In this document: positions 5,849 to 10,537 of the stretch, piece by piece
Layout of the letters: the number at the start of each line of letters is the position of its first letter
Numbering within the stretch: the stretch's first letter is position 1
DNA from: an uncultured Bacteroidales bacterium
GTDB taxonomy: Bacteria > Bacteroidota > Bacteroidia > Bacteroidales > Paludibacteraceae
Assembly: GCA_903912795.1 (NCBI GenBank)
Contig: CAIWIS010000715.1
Span: 1-10,537, forward strand
Length of the DNA stretch: 10,537 nt
Direction of reading: 5' to 3'
Translations under genes and position numbers: made by a program
Notes under the pieces: generated by a model
The model's input: the letters and a program-made list of their open reading frames with translations, nothing else
What the model was told of the DNA's origin: nothing
Databases searched by the model: none

Positions 5849-6160
5849 ATGAGTAAATTACATATTAAAAAAGGTGATACCGTTTACGTAAATACCGGTG
5901 TTGATAAAGGAAAAACCGGACGCGTGTTGGAGATTCTTGTGAAAGATCAACGCGCTATCGTAGAAGGTGTGAATATGGTGTCGAAGAGCACCAAACCAAG
6001 CGCAAAAAGTCCTCAGGGTGGTATAGTTAAACAAGAAGCTGCTATTCATATTTCGAACCTTAATCCGGTAGAAAAAGGAAAACCAGTACGTGTTGGACGT
6101 AAATTAAACGCAGAAGGCAAATTAGTACGTATTTCTAAAAAGACAGGAGGAGAAATTTAA
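5849..6160 (+). CDS. rplX: 50S ribosomal protein L24
   Basis: L24 is an assembly initiator that later lies near the tunnel exit. The 103 residues carry an N-terminal KOW motif (about 5-32: HIKKGDTVYVNTGVDKGKTG, then RVLEIL). The VEGVNMVSKSTKPSAKSPQG segment and IHISNLNPV in the second half are typical. The final codons contain AGGAGG (6145-6150), 11 nt upstream of the rplE start and placed so that it might help initiate rplE. In E. coli, S8 represses the spc operon by binding near this junction; no such binding structure could be recognised here. Confidence 0.97.
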   Translation: MSKLHIKKGDTVYVNTGVDKGKTGRVLEILVKDQRAIVEGVNMVSKSTKPSAKSPQGGIVKQEAAIHISNLNPVEKGKPVRVGRKLNAEGKLVRISKKTGGEI

Positions 6161-6161
6161 G

Positions 6162-6707
6162 ATGAATACAGCAAATTTAAAACAAGATTACAGAGAACGA
6201 ATCGTTCCTGCATTGATGAAAGAATTTGGTTATTCTTCGGTAATGCAAGCTCCTAAACTTGAGAAAATTGTATTGAATCAAGGTTTAGGTATAGCTGTGG
6301 CTGACAAAAAAATTATCGAAGTGGCTATCAACGAAATGACTACCATTTCAGGTCAAAAAGCTGTTGCTACTATCTCTAAAAAGGATATTTCGAACTTCAA
6401 ATTGCGTAAAAAAATGCCTATTGGTGTGCGTGTAACTTTACGTGGCGACAAAATGTACGAGTTTCTTGAAAGACTTGTACGTGTTGCACTTCCACGTGTA
6501 CGTGACTTTAAAGGTATTGATAATAAATTTGATGGTCGTGGAAATTATACACTTGGTATAACTGAGCAAATTATTTTTCCAGAAATCAACATTGATGGCA
6601 TTTCACGTTTGTTAGGCATGAACATTACATTTGTAACGACTGCTCCAACCGACGAAGAAGGTTTTGCATTGTTGAAAGAATTCGGATTACCATTTAAGAA
6701 AAACTAA
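6162..6707 (+). CDS. rplE: 50S ribosomal protein L5
   Basis: L5 binds 5S rRNA in the central protuberance and contacts P-site tRNA and S13. The 181 residues match the family (179 in E. coli). LEKIVLNQGLG at about 33-43, the ISGQKAVATISKKDISNFKL block at 62-81, RKKMPIGVRVTLRG and the FDGRGNYTLGITEQIIFPEI region at 123-142 are diagnostic. It starts 1 nt after rplX with an AGGAGG sequence 11 nt upstream, a longer spacing than optimal. rpsN follows after 12 nt. Confidence 0.98.
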   Translation: MNTANLKQDYRERIVPALMKEFGYSSVMQAPKLEKIVLNQGLGIAVADKKIIEVAINEMTTISGQKAVATISKKDISNFKLRKKMPIGVRVTLRGDKMYEFLERLVRVALPRVRDFKGIDNKFDGRGNYTLGITEQIIFPEINIDGISRLLGMNITFVTTAPTDEEGFALLKEFGLPFKKN

Positions 6708-6719
6708 TTAGAAGAAACA

Positions 6720-6989
6720 ATGGCAAAAGAATCAATGAAAGCCCGCGAGGTTAAAAGAGCCAAGCTGATTGCTAAATATGCTGCAAAACGTGAACAAATT
6801 TTAGCTGAAGGCAATTACGATGCTCTTCAGGCATTACCACGTAACTCGTCGCCTATCCGTGCTCACAATCGTTGTAGCATAACCGGTCGTCCAAAAGGAT
6901 ATATGCGTCAATTCGGCATTTCTCGTATTCAATTCCGTGAAATGGCCTCAAAAGGCTTAATTCCGGGAGTGAAAAAAGCAAGCTGGTAA
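6720..6989 (+). CDS. rpsN: 30S ribosomal protein S14, zinc-free (C-) form
   Basis: S14 binds late in 30S head assembly next to S3 and S10. The 89 residues are of the longer form. RNSSPIRAHNRCSITGRPKGYMRQFGISR is the conserved core and REMASKGLIPGVKKASW the C-terminus. Only one Cys is present, so the CxxC pairs of the zinc-binding (C+) form are absent. It follows rplE by 12 nt without a Shine-Dalgarno sequence. The stop codon runs straight into an inverted copy of the GC-rich repeat, starting the longest non-coding gap of the window. Confidence 0.98.
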   Translation: MAKESMKAREVKRAKLIAKYAAKREQILAEGNYDALQALPRNSSPIRAHNRCSITGRPKGYMRQFGISRIQFREMASKGLIPGVKKASW

Positions 6990-6990
6990 A

Positions 6991-7016
6991 AAGCCCCCTA
7001 ACCCCCAAAGGGGGAA
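6991..7016 (-). repeat. GC-rich dispersed repeat, copy 3 (inverted, after rpsN)
   Basis: On the + strand this reads AAGCCCCC, TAA, CCCCC, AAA, GGGGG, AA. Its reverse complement has the same order of blocks as copy 1 at 91-116 and copy 4 at 7063-7090. It begins 2 nt after the rpsN stop codon. The internal CCCCC-AAA-GGGGG forms a small hairpin, and the whole element can also pair with copy 4. Confidence 0.8.
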
Positions 7017-7062
7017 TAGTGAGTTTGCTCCAACTAAAATCAAGAATTAACCGCTTCTTAAA

Positions 7063-7090
7063 TTCCCCCTTTGGGGGATTGAGGGGGCTC
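7063..7090 (+). repeat. GC-rich dispersed repeat, copy 4 (before rpsH)
   Basis: The element reads TTCCCCC, TTT, GGGGG, ATTGA, GGGGGCTC. CCCCC (7065-7069) and GGGGG (7073-7077) form a hairpin, and a second G5 run lies at 7083-7087. It has the same orientation as copy 1 and lies 46 nt upstream of the rpsH start. Confidence 0.8.
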
Positions 7091-7101
7091 ATTAAATATT
7101 G

Positions 7102-7116
7102 TCCCGACAGCCGGGA
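7102..7116 (+). repeat. Small GC-rich palindrome before rpsH
   Basis: TCCCG (7102-7106) and CGGGA (7112-7116) are perfect inverted arms around ACAGC. This is a distinct short hairpin lying 20 nt before the rpsH ATG in an otherwise AT-rich leader. It may belong to another dispersed palindrome type, but only one copy was seen here. Confidence 0.5.
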
Positions 7117-7136
7117 TCAATTTAAAAACAATTTTT

Positions 7137-7532
7137 ATGACAGATCCAATCGCAGATTATTTAACCCGATTGCGGAATGCTATCAAAGCAAACCACCGAG
7201 TGGTGGAAATTCCAGCATCGAATTTAAAAAAGGAAGTTACCCGTATTCTTCATGAAAAAGGGTATATCCTTAACTACAAGTTTGTAGAAGAAGGACCTCA
7301 AGGCACTATCAAAGTAGCTTTGAAGTACGATCCAGTAAACAAGGTAAATTCAATCAAGAAATTGATTCGTATTTCAACTCCTGGTTTACGCCAATACGTT
7401 GGTTACAAAGAAATGCCACGTGTTTTAAATGGTTTGGGTATTGCTATCCTTTCAACTTCGAAAGGTGTAATGACAAACAAAGAAGCTGCTACTCTTAAAG
7501 TAGGTGGTGAAGTTATATGTTACGTTTATTAA
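7137..7532 (+). CDS. rpsH: 30S ribosomal protein S8
   Basis: S8 binds the central domain of 16S rRNA early in assembly and in E. coli is the spc operon repressor. The 131 residues match the family. MTDPIADYLTRLRNA opens the protein, and the C-terminal block GLGIAILSTSKGVMTNKEAA (about 98-117) followed by VGGEVICYVY is the family signature. The start follows a 147-nt spacer holding two GC-rich repeats and a small palindrome and has no Shine-Dalgarno sequence. Tandem stops (TAATAG) end the gene. Confidence 0.98.
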   Translation: MTDPIADYLTRLRNAIKANHRVVEIPASNLKKEVTRILHEKGYILNYKFVEEGPQGTIKVALKYDPVNKVNSIKKLIRISTPGLRQYVGYKEMPRVLNGLGIAILSTSKGVMTNKEAATLKVGGEVICYVY

Positions 7533-7534
7533 TA

Positions 7535-7542
7535 GAGGGAGG
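7535..7542 (+). promoter_or_regulatory. Strong Shine-Dalgarno before rplF
   Basis: GAGGGAGG lies 8 nt before the rplF ATG at 7551, directly after the rpsH tandem stops. Along with the rplW site it is one of only two well-placed strong purine motifs in the cluster, and it fixes the rplF start. Confidence 0.75.
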
Positions 7543-7550
7543 AAAGAAAA

Positions 7551-8105
7551 ATGTCAAGAATTGGAAAATTGCCCATTAGTATTCCTGCCGGAGTAACAGT
7601 AACGGTACAAGATAGTGTTGTAACCGTAAAAGGCCCAAAAGGTACGTTAACACAAGAAATTAACCCAAATATCAATATCGAAATCGAAGGTTCAACATTA
7701 ACTGTTGTACGTCCGGATGACGAAAAACAAAATCGTGCTAATCACGGATTGTATCGATCATTAATTCAAAATATGATAGTTGGTGTTTCTGAAGGTTACA
7801 AAAAAGTACTTGAGCTTATAGGTGTTGGATATCGTGTTTCAAATCAAGGTCAGGTTCTTGAACTTGCACTTGGATATACACACAATATATTTTTAGGTTT
7901 AGCCGACGAAATTAAAGTTGAAACCAAAACAGAACGTAATCAAAACCCATTGATTATTTTGGAAAGTGCCGATAAACAATTGATCGGACAGGTTTGTGCT
8001 AAAATCCGCTCATTCCGCAAACCAGAGCCTTACAAAGGTAAAGGTGTTCGCTTCCAAGGTGAAGTTGTACGTCGTAAAGCCGGAAAATCGGCCGGTAAAA
8101 AATAA
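7551..8105 (+). CDS. rplF: 50S ribosomal protein L6
   Basis: L6 is a two-domain 50S protein near the factor-binding region, where it contacts the sarcin-ricin loop area. The 184 residues are full length. MSRIGKLPISIPAGV and VTVKGPKGTL mark the N-terminal domain. LIGVGYRVSNQGQVLELALGYTH marks the start of the second domain. PEPYKGKGVRFQGEVVRRKAGKS is the diagnostic C-terminal signature (158-180). It is 18 nt after rpsH and preceded by a strong Shine-Dalgarno sequence. Confidence 0.98.
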   Translation: MSRIGKLPISIPAGVTVTVQDSVVTVKGPKGTLTQEINPNINIEIEGSTLTVVRPDDEKQNRANHGLYRSLIQNMIVGVSEGYKKVLELIGVGYRVSNQGQVLELALGYTHNIFLGLADEIKVETKTERNQNPLIILESADKQLIGQVCAKIRSFRKPEPYKGKGVRFQGEVVRRKAGKSAGKK

Positions 8106-8126
8106 TTAATGTAAATAGGTGAAATT

Positions 8127-8471
8127 ATGTCAGGAAAATCAGATAGAAGAGTAAGAATTAAAGCACATATCCGTCACAAAGTGTCAGGTACAGCTGTAAA
8201 ACCACGTTTGACCGTATTCCGCAGTAATGCTCAGATTTACGCTCAAGTGATCGACGATGTTCAAGGTGTTACATTAGCATCAGCGTCATCGGCATCAATA
8301 AAAGAAAAAATATCGAAAACTGAACAAGCAGCTCAAGTTGGAAAACTAGTAGCTAAAGTTGCTCAGGAAGCAGGTATTGTAGAAGTTATATTTGACCGTA
8401 ATGGTTATTTATATCATGGTAGAGTTAAACAATTGGCCGATTCAGCTCGTGAAGCAGGTCTTAAATTTTAA
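8127..8471 (+). CDS. rplR: 50S ribosomal protein L18
   Basis: L18 binds 5S rRNA with L5 in the central protuberance. The 114 residues match the family (117 in E. coli). The basic N-terminus RRVRIKAHIRHKVSGTAVKPRLTVFRSN and the C-terminal FDRNGYLYHGRVKQLADSAREAGLKF are diagnostic. A weak AGGTGA lies too close to the ATG to be a good Shine-Dalgarno site. Spacing to rplF and rpsE is 21 nt on each side. Confidence 0.97.
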   Translation: MSGKSDRRVRIKAHIRHKVSGTAVKPRLTVFRSNAQIYAQVIDDVQGVTLASASSASIKEKISKTEQAAQVGKLVAKVAQEAGIVEVIFDRNGYLYHGRVKQLADSAREAGLKF

Positions 8472-8492
8472 TCAAGTAAGGCAACAAATAAT

Positions 8493-8999
8493 ATGAATAA
8501 AGTAAAAACAACCAACGATCTGGAATTAAAAGACAGATTAGTAGCTGTAAACCGCGTTACAAAAGTTACAAAGGGTGGACGTACGTTCAGTTTTTCGGCT
8601 ATTGTTGTGGTAGGTAACGAAGATGGTGTTGTAGGATGGGGACTTGGTAAAGCTGGCGAGGTAACTGCTGCTATTGCTAAAGGAACCGAAGCTGCCAAAA
8701 AGAACTTGATTAAAGTTCCGGTGCTTAATGGTACAATACCTCACGAACAACTTTCGAAATTTGGTGGTGCACAGGTGTATATTCAACCTGCTTCGCACGG
8801 TACTGGAGTGAAAGCGGGTGGTGCGATGCGTGCTGTATTAGAAAGTGTAGGCGTAACCGACGTTTTGGCTAAGTCAAAAGGTTCGTCGAACCCACACAAC
8901 CTTGTAAAAGCAACAATTGTAGCTTTAAGCGAATTGCGCGATGCACAAACGGTGGCTCAAAACCGTGGTATCTCTTTAAATAAAGTGTTTAACGGCTAA
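8493..8999 (+). CDS. rpsE: 30S ribosomal protein S5
   Basis: S5 lies at the mRNA entry site with S3 and S4 and affects decoding fidelity. The 168 residues match the family. The N-terminal double-stranded-RNA-binding fold includes DRLVAVNRVTKVTKGGRTFSFSAIVVVGNEDGVVGWGLGKA (about 14-54). The second domain has GTGVKAGGAMRAVLESVGV and DVLAKSKGSSNPHNLVKAT (about 103-139). The spectinomycin-loop region around residues 24-30 (TKVTKGG) shows no obvious deletion. The gene is 13 nt before rpmD. Confidence 0.98.
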   Translation: MNKVKTTNDLELKDRLVAVNRVTKVTKGGRTFSFSAIVVVGNEDGVVGWGLGKAGEVTAAIAKGTEAAKKNLIKVPVLNGTIPHEQLSKFGGAQVYIQPASHGTGVKAGGAMRAVLESVGVTDVLAKSKGSSNPHNLVKATIVALSELRDAQTVAQNRGISLNKVFNG

Positions 9000-9012
9000 T
9001 TTAAAAATTAAT

Positions 9013-9189
9013 ATGGCAACAATTAAAATAAAACAAGTTCGTAGTAAAATCAAATCGCCAAGAACTCAGAAATTGACTTTGGAAGCATTGGGTTTGAAAA
9101 AAATGAATGCCGTAGTTGAACACGAAGCCACTCCATCAATTTTGGGTATGGTTGCTAAAGTGAAACACTTGGTAGAAGTGATTAAATAA
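9013..9189 (+). CDS. rpmD: 50S ribosomal protein L30
   Basis: This short gene encodes 58 residues, the normal size for bacterial L30, a 23S rRNA-binding protein. The product begins MATIKIKQVRSKIKSPRTQK and continues LTLEALGLKKMNAVVEHEAT and PSILGMVAKVKHLVEVIK. The family features are the I-x-Q-V-x-S-x-I pattern, the LGLKKMN segment and the final GMVAKVKHLVEV. It occupies the canonical place between rpsE and rplO, 13 nt after one and 33 nt before the other. Confidence 0.97.
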   Translation: MATIKIKQVRSKIKSPRTQKLTLEALGLKKMNAVVEHEATPSILGMVAKVKHLVEVIK

Positions 9190-9222
9190 TTATTATTCCT
9201 TAGACTCTTTAAAAAAAAAGAT

Positions 9223-9669
9223 ATGAACTTAAGTAATTTAACCCCTGCAGTTGGCTCTGTTAAGACTCGCAAACGTATCGGTCGTGGTACCGGTTCTGGT
9301 TTAGGCGGAACTTCTACACAAGGGCACAAAGGACAGAAATCACGTTCGGGATATTCAAAGAAAATTGGATTCGAAGGTGGACAAATGCCTATTCAACGTC
9401 GTTTACCAAAATTTGGTTTCAAAAACGTGAATCGTGTTGAATATAAAGCTATTAATATTGATACATTGGAAGTGATTGCTACTTCTAAGAAAATTACTAA
9501 AATTGGTTTAGCTGAATTGCGCGAAGCGGGATTCTTATCTAAAACTGCTTTGGCAAAAATTCTTGGAAAAGGAGTACTTACAGTTAAGATTGATGTTGAA
9601 GCAAATGCATTTTCAAAATCGGCCGAAGAAGCTATCGTAGCCGCAGGTGGAACCGTAGTAAAATTATAA
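9223..9669 (+). CDS. rplO: 50S ribosomal protein L15
   Basis: L15 is a late assembly protein of the 50S with a long basic extension threading into 23S rRNA. The 148 residues match the family. The Gly/Lys/Arg-rich N-terminal half includes RKRIGRGTGSGLGGTSTQGH (17-36), KGQKSRSGYSKKIGFEGGQM and PIQRRLPKFGF. The C-terminal globular domain ends AIVAAGGTVVKL. The start follows an A9 run without a Shine-Dalgarno sequence. The stop is 4 nt before secY, consistent with co-expression. Confidence 0.98.
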   Translation: MNLSNLTPAVGSVKTRKRIGRGTGSGLGGTSTQGHKGQKSRSGYSKKIGFEGGQMPIQRRLPKFGFKNVNRVEYKAINIDTLEVIATSKKITKIGLAELREAGFLSKTALAKILGKGVLTVKIDVEANAFSKSAEEAIVAAGGTVVKL

Positions 9670-9673
9670 GCAC

Positions 9674-10537
9674 ATGAAATTTATAGAGACACTAAAAAAT
9701 ATCTGGAAAATAGAGGACCTTCGCAGTCGACTTCTTACAACCCTTTTGTTTGTGATGGTTTATCGTTTTGGTTCGTACATTGTTCTTCCGGGTATTGACC
9801 CAACCGCGTTATCGGCGTTGAAAGCTCAAACCAGTGGTGGTTTATTAGCATTGTTGGATATGTTCTCTGGTGGTGCCTTTGCAAATGCTTCGGTATTTGC
9901 ATTGGGTATTATGCCCTATATTTCTGCATCTATCGTTATTCAGCTTTTATCAATAGCTGTACCTTATTTTCAGAAACTACAGCGCGAAGGTGAAAGTGGA
10001 CGTCGCAAGATGAACCAATATACGCGTTACCTTACAGTAGCAATTTTGTTGTTACAAGGTCCATCGTATTTGATTAACCTAAGCGTACAAATGGCGCAAG
10101 CTGGTACTGCAATGCCTTCAACCTTTTGGTTTACTTTATCTACAACTTTGATATTGGCTGGTGGTAGTATGTTTGTAATGTGGCTTGGTGAGCGTATAAC
10201 TGACAAAGGTATTGGTAATGGTATTTCATTTATTATCCTTGTTGGTATTATATCACGTTTCCCGGGTGCTGTTATCAAAGAATTTGCTTCGCGCTTGAAC
10301 GATTCAGGTGGTGGTTTGGTAATGTTCCTTCTCGAATTGGTATTCTTGTTATTGGTTATTGCTGCCTCTATTCTGTTAGTTCAGGGTACTCGCAAAATTC
10401 CAGTACAATATGCTAAACGTGTGGTTGGAAATAAACAATATGGTGGTGTGCGTCAGTATATTCCTTTAAAAGTGAATGCTGCAGGTGTTATGCCTATCAT
10501 TTTTGCTCAAGCTATTATGTTTATACCTGTTACATTA
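9674..10537 (+). CDS. secY: Protein translocase subunit SecY (3' end beyond window)
   Basis: SecY is the pore of the SecYEG inner-membrane translocon. The window holds 288 uninterrupted codons of an expected 440-450. TM1 is about residues 19-38 and is followed by VLPGID. The plug region leads into MFSGGAFANASVFALGIMPYI (63-83), with TM2 after it. The cytoplasmic KLQREGESGRRKMNQYTRY (101-119) is a hallmark. TM4 and TM5 include FTLSTTLILAGGSMFVMWLGE and GNGISFIILVGIISRFPG. The C4 ribosome-binding loop carries RKIPVQYAKRVVG (240-252). The window ends inside TM7 (LKVNAAGVMPIIFAQAIMF). The ATG lies 4 nt after the rplO stop; the reading frame is open to the last base. Confidence 0.97.
   Translation, partial: MKFIETLKNIWKIEDLRSRLLTTLLFVMVYRFGSYIVLPGIDPTALSALKAQTSGGLLALLDMFSGGAFANASVFALGIMPYISASIVIQLLSIAVPYFQKLQREGESGRRKMNQYTRYLTVAILLLQGPSYLINLSVQMAQAGTAMPSTFWFTLSTTLILAGGSMFVMWLGERITDKGIGNGISFIILVGIISRFPGAVIKEFASRLNDSGGGLVMFLLELVFLLLVIAASILLVQGTRKIPVQYAKRVVGNKQYGGVRQYIPLKVNAAGVMPIIFAQAIMFIPVTL

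Larger units (their letters stand above)
6991..7090. repeat. Head-to-head inverted repeat pair, possible long hairpin
   Basis: Copy 3 (6991-7016) and copy 4 (7063-7090) are inverted relative to each other. Positions 7002-7016 pair perfectly with 7063-7077 (15 bp of CCCCC-AAA-GGGGG-AA against its complement). A further 8-bp helix, AGCCCCCT at 6992-6999 with AGGGGGCT at 7082-7089, lies beyond a small asymmetric internal loop. The enclosed loop is 46 nt (7017-7062). There is no downstream U-run, and rpsH to secY follow, so it is unlikely to be a full terminator. An RNA processing site, a partial attenuator or a mobile-repeat relic are possible. Confidence 0.75.

Noticed and set aside
6100..6170. 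S8 repressor-binding site at the rplX-rplE junction, as in E. coli
   Set aside because: Only 1 nt separates the genes and I could not make out the characteristic S8-binding helix; a structure search would be needed to claim it.
6991..7090. Intrinsic terminator between rpsN and rpsH
   Set aside because: The hairpins are GC-rich enough, but no U-run follows any of them and essential spc genes lie downstream.
6853..7092. Antisense open frame of 79 codons after rpsN
   Set aside because: Its translation (SPLNPPKGEF and IPPLGVRGLF) is simply the GC-rich repeat read as protein. The rest is antisense to rpsN.
7019..7255. Forward open frame of 78 codons starting between the two GC-rich repeats
   Set aside because: It reads through repeat copy 4 and then overlaps rpsH out of frame, and has no ribosome-binding signal or family resemblance.

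Overview
The window is a long co-directional ribosomal protein cluster, the fused S10 and spc operons, read entirely on the + strand. It begins in the leader just upstream of rpsJ and ends inside secY. The gene order is rpsJ-rplC-rplD-rplW-rplB-rpsS-rplV-rpsC-rplP-rpmC-rpsQ-rplN-rplX-rplE-rpsN-rpsH-rplF-rplR-rpsE-rpmD-rplO-secY. All 21 ribosomal protein genes look intact; secY is cut off by the window end after 288 codons.

The host is most likely a member of the Bacteroidota, probably Bacteroidales-like. The DNA is AT-rich, and most starts lack a Shine-Dalgarno sequence and sit behind A-rich leaders. Several proteins have forms I associate with this phylum: L22 with an MGARKKIS N-terminal extension, L3 with GASSYP in place of the usual GQNQTP, L2 with HPMGGGEG, a zinc-free 89-residue S14, and S3 with a low-complexity Gly/Asp/Arg tail. 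Genus cannot be assigned from this window.

Layout: 1-123 is the leader before rpsJ. Positions 124-5458 carry S10-type genes (rpsJ to rpsQ). Positions 5461-9669 carry spc-type genes (rplN to rplO), and 9674-10537 is partial secY. The products assemble both subunits: S10, S19, S3, S17, S14, S8 and S5 for the 30S, and L3, L4, L23, L2, L22, L16, L29, L14, L24, L5, L6, L18, L30 and L15 for the 50S. SecY is the membrane channel that docks at the tunnel exit near L23, L24 and L29. Most gene junctions are tight, from a 1-nt overlap to 44 nt.

The unusual content is in the spacers. Only three internal spacers exceed 50 nt: rpsJ-rplC (87 nt), rplW-rplB (100 nt) and rpsN-rpsH (147 nt). Each of these, and the rpsJ leader, carries repeat-like foldable sequence. 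One family is a GC-rich CCCCC-TTT-GGGGG...GGGGGCTT element present in four copies, two of them head-to-head in the rpsN-rpsH gap. The rplW-rplB gap holds a different, striking element: an 84-nt hairpin whose two arms are built of 7-nt units, so that 4-5 bp helices alternate regularly with AA/AA internal loops. No CRISPR array, tRNA, rRNA, transposase or clear promoter or terminator was seen.
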